Shown: positions 50,564 to 62,411 of the stretch, in pieces | Numbering within the stretch: the first letter of the stretch is position 1 | How the letters are laid out: every line of letters begins with the position of its first letter | Source: Siphonodentalium dalli | Lineage: Eukaryota; Mollusca; Scaphopoda; Gadilida; Siphonodentaliidae | Reading direction: 5' to 3' | DNA: 64,000 bases | Assembly (NCBI GenBank): GCA_032622095.1 | Contig: CP136066.1 | Span: 44,283,835 to 44,347,834 of the forward strand | The notes under the pieces: model-generated | What the model saw: only the letters and a program-made list of their open reading frames with translations | Told to the model about the DNA's origin: nothing | Database searches by the model: none | Position numbers and translations under genes: made by a program

Positions 50564-53186
50564 TTTTATTTATTTATTTATTTTACATTTCTCTAGAAAA
50601 GTGTTGGTTACCAAAATACCATGATTAATTTGGAATTGAAAGGCTTTCAATTTTGTGTCTTTGTTAATTAGGAATGGCCTCATATATATTTTCCGCCAAT
50701 TGAAATGTTCTGGCTCTAAGTTCAGTCTATGTGTCCACCCAATTTTTGCACACGGTTTATTCTGAACAAGGATTTTGATGAGTTCTCAATACAAAAATTT
50801 GTTGAGATACTTCTCAAGAACTATTTTTTGAAGAATATCTTATTGGATAATATTTGAGAGTTTCATTTTAGATTCTTTCATTTCCCTACGCCATTGACTC
50901 GGGATTGCCATTATAAGCCCATGAAGGGTGAGATAATTCATCTTTAATCCATATGTAGCGTATATTTCTTCAGTAGTCATGAAAGATCCATCAACATTCA
51001 GTACTAGTATATCATTGATATATAAGACTTGTCTGTCTATCCAATCTTTAAACTGGACAGGTTTATTCTGAATTTTTATATGAAGATTATGGAAAATTGG
51101 TTGGCTCCAGCAATTGCCATTTACAGGTTCTTTGACTAATAATTCATAAGCTGATATGACATCTTTCCAGAACGGATTAAAGGATTTTGAGGTATTTAGA
51201 AGACTATGTTTACCGAGGTTAGCATTGATGTCCCCTCCCAAATTTATTTGCGGCATCTATAAAACATTCAGAAAAATCATAAGCGTCCAGAAATGTTTGA
51301 GCCATGTCAATTTCAGAGATTTAGAAAATATTTTCAGGTCTGGTAAGTTGAACCCCTCTGATTCAATATTCTGAACTAAAGAGTCTCTTTTTATTCTATC
51401 ACGTTTGTTATTCCAAAAAACTGAAAGAGCAAGCCTTACAATTCTTTGAAAAATACATCAGGAGGGTTAGGGAGAACCGTCATTGTTTGAATTAAGATAG
51501 GGAGGACCAGCATTTTTATTACGGTTACCTTTCCGATGTGTGACAGTGTCCACAAAGCCCAATGTTTTAATATATTTTCCATACTTTCCTTCTTTCTTAT
51601 ACAGTTTTAATTTACCAGATAGGGACACATCGTATCGAATATGAAACCAAGAGATTTAAATTTTCCTTTTATATTCCATCTCAAATCAATAGATGTGTTA
51701 ATTGTTTGTTGAGAACCCTTATTAGCTCCGAACCATACGGCTTCATATTTAAAAAAAATTGGCTTTTAGGCCTGATATTGATTCAAACTCTTTTATAACA
51801 CAAATAGCTTATTCGAGTGATTCCTTGCTTTCGTCTAAAACAGAGTGGAGTCATCCACATAAGGACTTATTTTATATTCTCTGTCATTCAGGTTGATTCC
51901 TACTATTGTGTCGTTTGATTTTATTGCCCCTGAGAAAATTTCAATGCAGAGGATAAAAAGGTAAGGAGATAATGGGTCGCCCTGTCTCACTCTTTCAATT
52001 ACAAATGATTTTGAGAGTTGACCATTATTAATGACAAGACCATTTGCTTCGTTATACAAAGTTGTCACCCATCTACAAAATGATTGTCCAAAGCCGAAAT
52101 TTTTAAATGTTTTTTGGATGAAATTCCAGTCTTTTGAGTCAAAAGCTTTTTCATAATCGAGTAGGAGCATCAAACCTGGTATTTCTTCATTCTCACATTC
52201 AATGAATAAGTCATACATCAGACGAGTACATTAACCAATAAAACGGCTTTTTAAAAATCCGCTGTCTGCGTTTCACGAATCAGAGCGTTCAGTTGAGTTT
52301 TCATTCTGCTTGCAATTGCAGAGGCTGCTAATTTATAATCTACATTGAATAGTGTGATTGGTCTCAGATTCTTTATGTATGCCTTGTCTTTTCCAGGTTT
52401 TGGTATACATGTTATCATTCCCTGTCGTTGTGTTATTGACATTTTTCCAATTGCATAAGAATTTATTGATTTGAACAAGAAAGGTGATATGTCATTCCAA
52501 ATTTTTTTTTTAAACTATGCAGTGTATCCATCAATTCCAGGAGATTTGTTATTTTTCATGGACTTTAAAGCCGAAAGAAGTTCTTGATTTTCTATGAGTC
52601 CTTCGCACGACCGTGTGTCTTCTTGTGTTTTAGTTTCAATAAATGGATTATTGTTATCTAAATTTTTTTTTAGAAGTGCTTCATTCGCTGTTACCTTGTG
52701 AGCTTTATAGAGAGAGATTCATAAAATAGTTTTTTGTTCCTCAAGAATTTCTACTATGCCTGTGATTGTGGTATTGTCATCACGTATGACTTTCGGAATT
52801 AAGTTTTCTGTATAGTTTCGTTTTTCTAGTTGTGCATAATATTTTGTATTTCCCCCCCATCGGCCAGCCATTTTGCCTTTGCCCTGGCTATTAATCCCAT
52901 AACCTCACAATGTCTTAATACATTTAGTTCTTTTTCTAGTTTATCTATCAAGATATTATACCGTATGTCCTTTGTCTCATCATATGGTTGTTGGTTTTGT
53001 TTGATTTTTTCTTTTCTTCGAGAGCTTCTTTACTTTTCAACCTATCTTTTTTCTTTTTAGCGCAATATGGAATAGAAAATACCTATTATTTTTAGTTTGA
53101 TCATTTCCCATAACATTTGATGGTCAGTATTCGCTGGAAGCTTTTGTTCACTTCTGATTTGTATTACTGTTTTATCTATTGTGTCC

Positions 53187-53585
53187 TTAACCCTTTACCC
53201 AACAGAAGGGCCCTGTGCCAATGCATTCTCTTATATATGCGAGTCGACCATAGGTCGCCTCGCATATATAAGAGAATGCATTGGCTTAACACATTAAAAA
53301 TTATAAAATTGTTAAAGAATGTAAGAAAAAATGGTAAAAAGTGTTAAAAAAGATTTTTTTTAGGCCAATGCATTCTCTTATATATGCGAGGCGACCTATG
53401 GTCGACTCGCATATATAAGAGAATGCATTGGCACAGGGCATAACTGTAACTATCACAATGTGGTCAAGGAGCCGGTTCCAATGATACCCATATTTGTATG
53501 GTTCTATTGAAACAGACCGAAGATATTTTAGGCTGTTGAAGCTTTATTTGGCCGGTTTTGGCCGGTTTGTTGGGTAAAGGGTTAA
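53187..53585. mobile_element. piggyBac-like MITE copy 2
   Basis: TTAA at both ends, CCCTTTACCCAA inverted repeats, and hairpins at 53217-53285 and 53364-53432. It is inverted relative to 8732-9132 and nearly identical, so both inserted recently. It interrupts LINE B. Confidence 0.85.
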
Positions 53586-53728
53586 CCAATGATACATCGG
53601 TTGGATCTCCAATAAGGGAGTTATTAAATTTCCAGGTACCCTGTCCACTTTTCTGACATGAATGATGAATGGCAGTTTCATGTTTATCAAAGCGTGATCA
53701 GATTTGTATTTAAGTCCTATATTAGCTG

Positions 53729-54136
53729 CCATATCAAATCCAGTCGTAAGTCGGGTTTTTTTTACCCTGTGCCAATGCATTCTCTTATATATGCGAGTCG
53801 ACCATATGTCGCCTCGCATATATAAGAGAATGCATTGGGCTAACAATTTTTTATCATTTTTTTAAAATAAATGTTTCTGACAATTTTTAGGACATAAAAT
53901 ATAAAACATCCATTACCCTGCAGGGAGCCCCACACATATATAGAAGCATATAGAAGAGTGTCGTCTGCTCATGTTTGTCTGGGGCTCTGTATGGGTAAAA
54001 TTATAAAATTGTTAAAGAATACAAGAAAAAATTATTAAAATGTAAAAAATTGTTAGGCCAATGCATTCTCTTATATATGCGAGGCGACCTATGGTCGACT
54101 CGCATATATAAGAGAATGCATTGGCACAGGGTAAAC
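53729..54136. mobile_element. hairpin MITE in the LINE B endonuclease
   Basis: Hairpins at 53771-53840 and 54057-54125, with the same internal GCAGGGAGCCCC/GGGGCTC stretch as 27875-28273. The left end retains CCATATCAAATCCAGTCGTA, but the right end stops at CACAGGGTAAAC, so the outer inverted repeat is asymmetric. LINE B coding sequence resumes on both sides. Confidence 0.75.
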
Positions 54137-54297
54137 ATGGTTCCAGTTCTTTTGATATAAGAAAGTAATCAAGTCTACTACATTTCTGTTTGGCTCCATA
54201 CCAGGTGTATATCTTAACTGTTTGGTTGCTCTGTCTCCAGATATCTATTAAGCCAAGTTCTGACATAATGCATGCGATGGGAGGCACACATGTTATG

Positions 54298-55200
54298 TTT
54301 TTTTTTAATTTTTATTTTCATTGCAACGCTATATCGTAAACCTAGTTAAACCATACTATGATTGATGTCCACATGCATGTGAGGAGAATCGTAATGTTGC
54401 GATAATTTTTAAGTTATATTGAATTGATATCGTAGACACATTAACCAATACTTGTTCTATGTTTTAACATGATACATGGTGGTCGATCATACACATGCCC
54501 ATATGCATGTGAGATTACACGTATTAATCATATGGAATTAATTACTATTGTAACGCTAGGAGGAATATCACAAATGCATTTCCCAATGCTTTATCATATA
54601 CATGTTTACATGTCTATGATAATGGGCTTAATGATATTATGATTTCAAATATATATTTATAACGATATATATCGTAGGGCTTGTGACCGACATTTGATTA
54701 AAAACGCACATGAGACCTAAATTAATCGACCATACACATGTCCATATGCATGAGAGTTGAAACATACATATAGAATGGTTTTAAACTATGCTGCAACTCT
54801 ATATATAGTGCATATATTGTTCAAATGTTTATTGTTTGCCTATATACATGTCCACATGTATGTGAGATGGGGTACATCGTTAGTATGAACTCAAATTTCG
54901 ATTTATAACATAACGCACCATGTAGCTAGTAAACGTTTAACAAACACACACGAGAACCAAAATACTTGTCCATATATATGTCCACATGCATGTGAGATGA
55001 AACCTACCGATGATATGGATTACAAATTATACTGCAACGCTATATATTACCCAATGTTTGATTATTCATTGATCACATACATGTCCACACGAATGTGAGA
55101 TGAGGCATTTCGATATTATTTCAAATTTATACCTATTACAATATATTTAGTAACCAATGTTTTTAGTAACCAAGTGAGACGTGACATCTTTCTTTACTCA
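54298..55200 (+). repeat. ~120-bp degenerate tandem units upstream of the intact LINE
   Basis: A motif like GTCCACATGCATGTGAGATG recurs at about 54368, 54495, 54605, 54739, 54850, 54972 and 55082 (spacing 110-134 bp), with CTATATA/ATCG and ACCAATGTTT-like text between. This may be the LINE 5' untranslated region organised in monomers, as known for mouse L1 promoters, or an unrelated satellite into which the LINE inserted. Confidence 0.5.
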
Positions 55201-55765
55201 CACGAAAATATACGCACCTTAATTTTGATCCGATATATACATGATCATATACACTATATCCATAGACACGGGCGCTAGTATAATCTACATATTGAGTACC
55301 GGGCTTTCAAAAGTTTATTTTTTAAGTGCAATTTCAAGAATATGATGAACATGTATAACGACTTTACATAGAATTGGAAAGATCAAACATAAAATAAACT
55401 TAATGCCTTAATTCTTAATCACATAGTTCCGAGACCAGTGGTCGCGTACCGGGAATAGCATGCTGAAAGAACCGGACGAAAACAAATGTACATACCACAT
55501 TTAACCCATCCCCTCCCCCGTATGAATGGTGTATGCTCTCAGAACGCTCTGTGTCATATTAATGTCTATGATCATCAATGCTACATGTCTTTGTGTTTAT
55601 TTTATTCATATATACAGACGGCTTCAATATTTAAAACAATATGTAACATCAACTTGTATTATACATGTACCAACCTACTATATATGTACACCAGTCTTTG
55701 TTTAGAATGTGTCGACAACTGTTACGTTTGGTCCAGGATGAGTTATAGACGTCGCGAATCCAATA

Positions 55766-58700
55766 ATGTCAACCGTTAAGATCGTATCAATGAACTGCCG
55801 AGGGTTGAATCAGAGACAGAAAAGACGGGATGTGTTCGATCACCTCAAGTCTATCAATGGTTCTATATACTGTCTTCAAGACACACACTTTACGAAAGAC
55901 CAAGAGTACATTATAAGATCCGAATGGGGGTATGAGTGCAAATTTTCTTCTTATAAATCGCAATCCAGAGGCGTGGCCATACTGTTTAGAAATACGTTTC
56001 AATTTGAATTACACGATTCCATACAAGACAAAAATGGTAACTATATTATTTTAGATGTCTCGTTAGAGGAAATTCGCATTACCCTTACAGTTATTTACGG
56101 ACCAAACGATGACGATCCAAAATTCTATAAAACGATTAACGATAAAATTGCCTCCATTGGGAACACTCAGGTGATAATATGCGGGGACTGGAATCTAGTC
56201 CAGGACCAAAACCTTGACACATACAATTATCTACATACTAATAATACTCAAGCAAAAACCGAAGTAGAGGCCATGTCACATGCTCATGGTTTAATCGACC
56301 CATGGCGTCTTATAAACCCAACAATGAAGCGTTTTACATGGCGCAGAACGTCCCCATTAAAAATGGCGAGACTTGACTTTTTTCTTATGTCATCAGACCT
56401 CCTTACTCTCGTTACTGATACATTAGATATACTTCCGGGCTATCGAACCGATCATTCGATAACAACTCTAGAACTTAGAATAAATAATATCAAACAAGGA
56501 CGCGGATTCTGGAAGTTCAACAACTCCTTGCTTTTTAGAGAAGAATATAAAAATATCGTCAGAGACACCATAAATGATAATATTCAAAGATATAAAAAAA
56601 CAAACTCCAGTAGCGGTCTGGCACCGAATAATTTTTCCATATCAGATTCATTATTCCTGGACGCACTTTTACTTGACATCAGAGGGAAAACAATTCAATA
56701 TTCTTCTCGCTTGAAAAGACAGAAAGCTAATGACGAAGATAAATTAATACAACGAAAGGGTAAAATAGAACAAGAGCTCGCGACCTCGAGTGCTCAATCC
56801 ACAAACATAATGCTAGACGATTTGAAAGACATTGAAATTAAACTACAGGCCATAAGAAAGGATAAAATAGAAGGTATCATGACACGAACGAAAGCTAAGT
56901 ATATTGATGAAGGCGAAAAACCTACAAAGTATTTTCTAAATCTCGAAAAACGTCAATACTTATCCAAATCTATAAATGAAATTAGAGACAGTAACAATAG
57001 AAAAATCACAGAATCAGTCGATATTATAGAAGAAACCAAAGCATTCTACGAAAAGCTTTACACACAAACAACGAACATTAACCCCACTTCGAAATTATCT
57101 GATATCAGTGCCCCTTCACTTACTCCGACCCAATCACACTCCATTGAAGGCGAAATCACTTTACCCGAACTGACTGAAGCATTGCGAAAAATGAAGAACG
57201 GAAAATCACCTGGTCTTGACGGGTACACAGTTGAGTTCTACAAAATTTTCTGGAACGATCTAAATATCTTTGTTCTTAACGCACTTAATCATGCCTTCAC
57301 AAAGGGAGAACTATTTACCACACAAAAACAGGGTATTATAACTTTAATCCCAAAAGGTGACAAACCAAGGATGTATCTTAAAAACTGGCGTCCAATATCT
57401 CTGCTAAATATATCGTATAAACTGGCATCTTCATGTATCGCTAACCGGATAAAATCAGTTCTACCTACCATAATTAACGAAGATCAAACCGGTTTTCTTT
57501 CGGGGAGATTCATAGGAGACAACACGCGTTTAATATACGACATACTACACGAGACTGACATACACAACATACCAGGCATGTTACTATTGATAGACTTTGA
57601 GAAGGCGTTCGACACTGTTTCATGGTCATTTATCGATGAGTGCTTATTGAAATTTAACTTCGGAGAATCGATTAGAAGGTGGATAAAAACGTTTTATACA
57701 GACATTAGATCGGCAGTCCTCGTTAACGGCACAATATCTCCCTTTTTCCAGCCATCGAGAGGCTGTAGACAAGGAGACCCGGTATCTCCGTACATTTTTC
57801 TCCTATGTGCAGAAATACTTGCAATTATGGTGAGAGAAAATAAAAAGATAAAAGGCATCACCCTCGGCAGTACAGAATATAAAATTAATCAGTATGCCGA
57901 CGACACTACACTCATCCTGGACGGAAACGAAGAATCCCTTAAAGAAAGCTTGAATGTTCTCGACACATTCGCAAACATGTCAGGATTGAAAGCCAACCTG
58001 GAAAAATGTCAGATAGTTTGGTTAGGCGCAAAAAAGGACACCACCGGTGCACCCATCGAAAATTGCGACATTTCTGTAAGAAAACAATTCAAATTGCTGG
58101 GAATAACATACAGTACAGATTTATCGCAATTGCATACCCTCAATTTTGGAAACAAACTTATCGAAATGAAAGCCGGAATTGAAAAATGGAAGCATAGAGC
58201 CTTAACTCCACTGGGTCGTATTGTAATAATCAAATCTACCATAATTCCAAAATTAGTCCATCTATTCCAATCTCTTCCAAATTCCACCCAAACTTTTATT
58301 GACGAAATTGATACCATGTTATTCAGGTTTATCTGGAACGGGAAACGAGACCGAATTAAACGTTCACAAATGTGCAAAAGTTATCAACAAGGCGGCCTAA
58401 AAATGACAAAAATTAAAGAATTTATCGAAGCTCTAAAAATAACCTGGCTCAGACGATTCACCACAAAACACGCAAAATGGATAAGTATCGCCCCTGAAAT
58501 ATTATCTGATCCACTATTTCTCACTTACGGTGCAAAATACCTGGAATCGATCAAGGATACAATCATAAACCCATTTTGGTGTGACGTCATAACGGCTTGG
58601 AAAAACTTACTCAAGAAGCTATCCAGTAAACATTCACATCTAATGTCAAATACTTTATGGAACAACGATAATATTAACATAAACCAATACTCGATTGATA

Positions 58701-59551
58701 TACAGGAATGGAAGCGAAAAGGCGTGATATTTGTGAGTGACCTTATTTCCGACAACAATGAACTCCCAACTGTAGCTAGGATGAAAGAAATGTATGATAT
58801 ATCGACAAACTTTATTACAATCCATAGCATCAATAAACAGTTGATCAAGCTGTCGCGTTTGCTTGACCAAAGACTATCAAAACAACAAAATCCCCTCATT
58901 CCCGGGCAGTTATCATTACTTCTAAAAAGTATACGGGGTTGCAAAGATTTTTATGACATTCTCATATCGGATAAAATGGCAAAACCTTCCTCAATACAGA
59001 AATGGGCATTAGAACTTGGACATAACAATTATCAAGTACCATGGACATATACATTCGCACTGCCGTTTAAATCACTCTCTGACACCAGGTTGCGATGGTT
59101 CCAGTTCCGCATAAATACTAGAATTCTGGCGACCAAACAATTATTACAAAAGATGAAAATTACTAGCGATAGTAACTGTAACCGATGTCATATGATAGAA
59201 TCAATTTCCCACATATTTTTTGACTGTCCTATAGTATCATGTTTCTTAAGAACAGTACAATGCTGGATAAACACCAACATACTAGATATCCAACTTACAA
59301 AATGTAACATATTATTTGGGGTCTCGCCGGAAAAGGGTGCCAATATAAGAAACATTATTTTAATTATTTTAAAATACTATATCTATAAAACGAAATTCGA
59401 TCCCATTGAATTAACTTTAAAAGCTTTTTTGAATGAATTAGTTAACCGAACTCGTATGGAAAAGATCATTATTGCTTTGAGAGGTGATAGACTGTTGAAT
59501 TTTCAGGAGGAATGGGGTGCTTTGACAAAAGCGTTAAACAATAGCTCATAA
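55766..59551 (+). CDS. LINE ORF2: endonuclease/reverse transcriptase, 1,261 aa
   Basis: Would nick target DNA and reverse-transcribe the element RNA at the nick (target-primed reverse transcription). Residues 1-235 are an apurinic-type endonuclease (EEP fold): MNCRGLN near residue 9, LQDTHF near 37, CGDWNLV near 139, RLDFFLMSSDL, and TDHSITTLEL near 227. The reverse transcriptase spans about 480-780: GKSPGLDGYTVEFYK, LKNWRPISLLN, LIDFEKAFDTVSW near 608, CRQGDPVSPYIFLLC, and the active site QYADDTTLIL near 709. A cysteine-histidine motif CNRCHMIESISHIFFDC near 1137 matches the zf-RVT end domain. Length and order are typical of L1/Tx1-type ORF2. There are no internal stops, so it may be active. 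The ATG chosen directly precedes the first endonuclease motif. Confidence 0.92.
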   Translation: MSTVKIVSMNCRGLNQRQKRRDVFDHLKSINGSIYCLQDTHFTKDQEYIIRSEWGYECKFSSYKSQSRGVAILFRNTFQFELHDSIQDKNGNYIILDVSLEEIRITLTVIYGPNDDDPKFYKTINDKIASIGNTQVIICGDWNLVQDQNLDTYNYLHTNNTQAKTEVEAMSHAHGLIDPWRLINPTMKRFTWRRTSPLKMARLDFFLMSSDLLTLVTDTLDILPGYRTDHSITTLELRINNIKQGRGFWKFNNSLLFREEYKNIVRDTINDNIQRYKKTNSSSGLAPNNFSISDSLFLDALLLDIRGKTIQYSSRLKRQKANDEDKLIQRKGKIEQELATSSAQSTNIMLDDLKDIEIKLQAIRKDKIEGIMTRTKAKYIDEGEKPTKYFLNLEKRQYLSKSINEIRDSNNRKITESVDIIEETKAFYEKLYTQTTNINPTSKLSDISAPSLTPTQSHSIEGEITLPELTEALRKMKNGKSPGLDGYTVEFYKIFWNDLNIFVLNALNHAFTKGELFTTQKQGIITLIPKGDKPRMYLKNWRPISLLNISYKLASSCIANRIKSVLPTIINEDQTGFLSGRFIGDNTRLIYDILHETDIHNIPGMLLLIDFEKAFDTVSWSFIDECLLKFNFGESIRRWIKTFYTDIRSAVLVNGTISPFFQPSRGCRQGDPVSPYIFLLCAEILAIMVRENKKIKGITLGSTEYKINQYADDTTLILDGNEESLKESLNVLDTFANMSGLKANLEKCQIVWLGAKKDTTGAPIENCDISVRKQFKLLGITYSTDLSQLHTLNFGNKLIEMKAGIEKWKHRALTPLGRIVIIKSTIIPKLVHLFQSLPNSTQTFIDEIDTMLFRFIWNGKRDRIKRSQMCKSYQQGGLKMTKIKEFIEALKITWLRRFTTKHAKWISIAPEILSDPLFLTYGAKYLESIKDTIINPFWCDVITAWKNLLKKLSSKHSHLMSNTLWNNDNININQYSIDIQEWKRKGVIFVSDLISDNNELPTVARMKEMYDISTNFITIHSINKQLIKLSRLLDQRLSKQQNPLIPGQLSLLLKSIRGCKDFYDILISDKMAKPSSIQKWALELGHNNYQVPWTYTFALPFKSLSDTRLRWFQFRINTRILATKQLLQKMKITSDSNCNRCHMIESISHIFFDCPIVSCFLRTVQCWINTNILDIQLTKCNILFGVSPEKGANIRNIILIILKYYIYKTKFDPIELTLKAFLNELVNRTRMEKIIIALRGDRLLNFQEEWGALTKALNNSS

Positions 59552-59938
59552 GCAATAAAAAAGCTATTTTGACAAATAACCAGATACAATCAATACAAAG
59601 ACTGACACCAGGTACCAATCCAACTTCTGTTTGTTTTATTGATATAGGTGTACACGAAAACACAAATAAATACCAACATATATCGTGTTTTTGAAGGTAT
59701 TATTGTTTGCTTTTTGTTTTGTCTATCATATATAAACACTTATTGATATGCATGTACTGTATGGTGTGCAAGGGGAGTGCATGGCTAGTGTGCAAGGACC
59801 CCACCCGCCCCACATGTGATGTCATTTTAATTACTAACATGATTGTTTTTGTAATACTTACATATATATTATATGTGTATGACATCACTGTATATAATGT
59901 ACAAAAATCATATGAATAAAAAATATACAAAAAAAAAA
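59552..59938 (+). other. LINE 3' untranslated region
   Basis: Non-coding. AATAAAAAA occurs right after the stop and AATAAAAAATATAC near 59915, ending in an A run at 59929-59938 that probably marks the element end. Confidence 0.5.
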
Positions 59939-62411
59939 GAGAAATATATATCCCAAGCTGATTTCTGACACGTGGTACGTACTCTAAAACATGCATGCAA
60001 TGGGACACTTTTTGGCATTCGCATAATAACTGTCAAACGAATACGACAATAGTACATAGTCCGTAGCACTCTATATATGCATGAATATAATATATATTCG
60101 AACATGTGATGTTCTCAATTAATAATTTAGTGTTCGAAACAATAAATCCAATGGTGGTTACAAGTGTCATACTGTGAATTGTCAGATTTAGACATATTAA
60201 GTATCGGTGTCAGGGTTTGCAAAGTACCGTCGGCACCAGGACATTCGATACGGATCTGCACTGAGAACAGTATCGGAACCGCGGTACTGGCGCCACAGTA
60301 CCAGCCATATTTGATTTCCACCGACAGCCGATGAGCTAGGAAACACATCAATTGTTTTTGTTTTGTTCTTTCTGAAGATCAATCACTCATAATGCTCGAA
60401 AATAGGCTATAATAATGATTGACGCGTTCAATGCGACACACTTTGCTTTCCATTTTGGGTTTGTTCGTGAACTGTAGCTTGTTGGTCGATTTAATCTTAA
60501 TATATAAGTATCAGTCGGTACATTTATATTCCAGTCCACTGTATGATTCATGTACATAATTATATGCAACATATACGTTACATTATACACTAACTTGATA
60601 TAAATATTGTATGCATGTGGAAGAATTTGACAGGTGCGGGGTGAACTGCATTTATCCCTGCAGCAGCGCAACAATAAAATATAATAATGTTGGACCAATG
60701 ACTGTAATCGGAAAGTCAGCAAAGATTTATTTGATCACAAGGTGACCAAACAATTCCACACAACCTTGCAGTCAGCAAAGTCGTGGCTGTTTACTCAGCA
60801 GTTCGGTCATTATGTTAAACAGAGGTTAATTCAAGGACGCGATGTCCTTATGACGATTCGTGTGTGCAGTTCTCAGTATAGCAGCACAATGAACGTGATT
60901 GCGTAACTAATATGACCCATCATGAAAACAAAAATCCAACATAAGACCATCTCCGCATGATTTTCAGACAATAAGCTAAACAAGCGTTTGTGAAAACATT
61001 CCCCACAATAAATATGGCTCCTGCTGCACTTTATGTATCTGGCGTGTTTGTATCGCCAAATGAAAAATATGTCATTCCCAATTTCCAATGTACACTTTCT
61101 ATAACTGAGTCTGAGTATCCATTTATAGTATAGAAAGAGTTATATGTTGCCAATCAATCCAGATTAGCGGCGGTTCTTACAGGCGAGAACCTCCACCGCA
61201 TGCACAGCGGTTGCGATTCCGGTACTGATACCGATTACGAATCCCAGACAATTATATAATATAATATCAAGTTCAAATGGGTACATTTAATTTTACTATA
61301 GACAAAGGCGATATAGACACCACAATAAGTTGAGAACGTCTAGAATATGTGCGTTTAATTATGTTCTTTAAAAAAAAAGAGGTAAAATAAAATGTTATAT
61401 TTTATTACTTCTCTGATATACGAGCAGATATTACACAAATAATGGTCAAATATGCTCCAGATTCGCGTCTTCACACGCGGCGTTTTGCGCCTCGGTCCTG
61501 TGCCCCTCAAGTTAATATTCGAACCCGCCTACTAAAAATGCTGGCTACGCACATGCAGTCGACATAACTCAGCTATTCGTATCATCGAGTTCTGAGCTAT
61601 CAGCTAACGGATTTGTCAAGCTTATGGACTCATGTACCTATTTATGACAACGTATATCTTGCACCATGTTTGGTTCTCACAAACTTACATGCAGCAGTGC
61701 ATAACTGACATACAGAACCTCAACGGAATGGTAATGTGACGAACGTTTTCGCGTCGGTTTATGCAGCGTTGCAACTAGAGCCTTCAAATTGTAACTTGCG
61801 GTATAGCACATCGGTGCGGTAGAGTAACTTGCGGTGTAGCACATCGGTGCGGTAGAGTTCAGCGCCTTCTCATAACTGTTTTATTCTGTATTTATCACGC
61901 AATAACACACATGCCAGTGGGTATCAATTCATAGTTCTTTATGAGACCAAATGTTATTTCATGCTGCATGCTCTAATTAAATAGTTGAAACGAACATAAC
62001 TCTACCATGAGCATACATAACGTCCCTTATAAAGGATGGTCATTTGACTGGGTGAAACTTTGGGAAAAGACCCTCTACGTTACCATCCACTGTTGATTTT
62101 TCCCGTTACTATCCTGAAACTATCTAATATCATAAAAATAATTAAGAAGACAAAATTATGCATATATGGGTTAAAAAAAAAAAAATCTACAATTTCATTT
62201 AAGAGCAAACTTATCGCAAACCTTTGCATCCAATCTAAGCTGTACTGTGTGCTTCACATTTCAAATGTAACAGAAACGCAAAACGGTCAACAATTTCGAC
62301 CTGAAGGCCGCATTCACACATTGGTAAATGTATCCGTTATTTATTTTTGCAGGAATTTCGTGAAATATCATGGTGCCCGAATACGAACGGCAACATGCCT
62401 ATAAATAGAGA
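59939..62411. other. no recognisable gene
   Basis: AT-rich intergenic or intronic DNA with short unconnected ORFs only. It contains one 33-bp tandem duplication at 61791-61856 (GTAACTTGCGGTRTAGCACA). GGTACTG/GATACCG-type motifs appear near 60200-60300 and 61215 without clear structure. Confidence 0.4.
61791..61856. repeat. 33-bp tandem duplication
   Basis: Two copies of a unit starting GTAACTTGCGG and ending CGGTGCGGTAGA, with one difference (TATAGC/TGTAGC). Confidence 0.85.

Larger units (their letters stand above)
46648..52318. repeat. segmental duplication, copy B (about 5.67 kb)
   Basis: A second, uninterrupted copy of 25312-30119 plus 45776-46647. It retains CCTTAC once at 51434-51439, the empty target site of the giant palindrome. 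Beyond 52318 the LINE continues into sequence not present in copy A. Confidence 0.9.
50564..54297 (-). pseudogene. LINE B copy B, ORF2 remnant with MITE insertions
   Basis: Reading from 54297 down: an endonuclease fragment (GLIDIWRQSNQTVKIYTW, then CSRLDYFLISKELEP, 54287-54141), continuing after a MITE (ANIGLKYKSDHALINMK, about 53730-53680). A degraded linker follows, then KSPG-like text near 52540, RT (GMITCIPKPGKDKAYIKNLR at 52478-52251; DYEKAFDSKD and YVDD at 52218-51835), and the C-terminal region (51256-50840). Frames are broken many times, so it is inactive. The 5' end is truncated at about 54297 and the 3' end has an (AAAT)n tail. It belongs to the same broad group as the intact LINE but is clearly diverged from it. 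Confidence 0.8.
54298..59938 (+). mobile_element. LINE retrotransposon (L1/Tx1-like), apparently intact ORF2
   Basis: Comprises the monomer-like 5' region, one long ORF (55766-59551) and a ~390-bp 3' untranslated region ending in an A-rich stretch (59917-59938). No ORF1 with coiled coil or zinc knuckle is seen upstream. The 97-codon ORF at 55486-55779 overlaps the ORF2 start in another frame but has no domain. The 5' boundary is approximate. Confidence 0.75.

Noticed and set aside
55486-55779. ORF1 of the intact LINE
   Set aside because: 97 codons, overlaps ORF2 in another frame, with no coiled coil, RNA-binding or zinc-knuckle pattern.
58009-58944. Minus-strand ORFs inside the intact LINE
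   Set aside because: They are shadows of the plus-strand ORF2 with no recognisable content.
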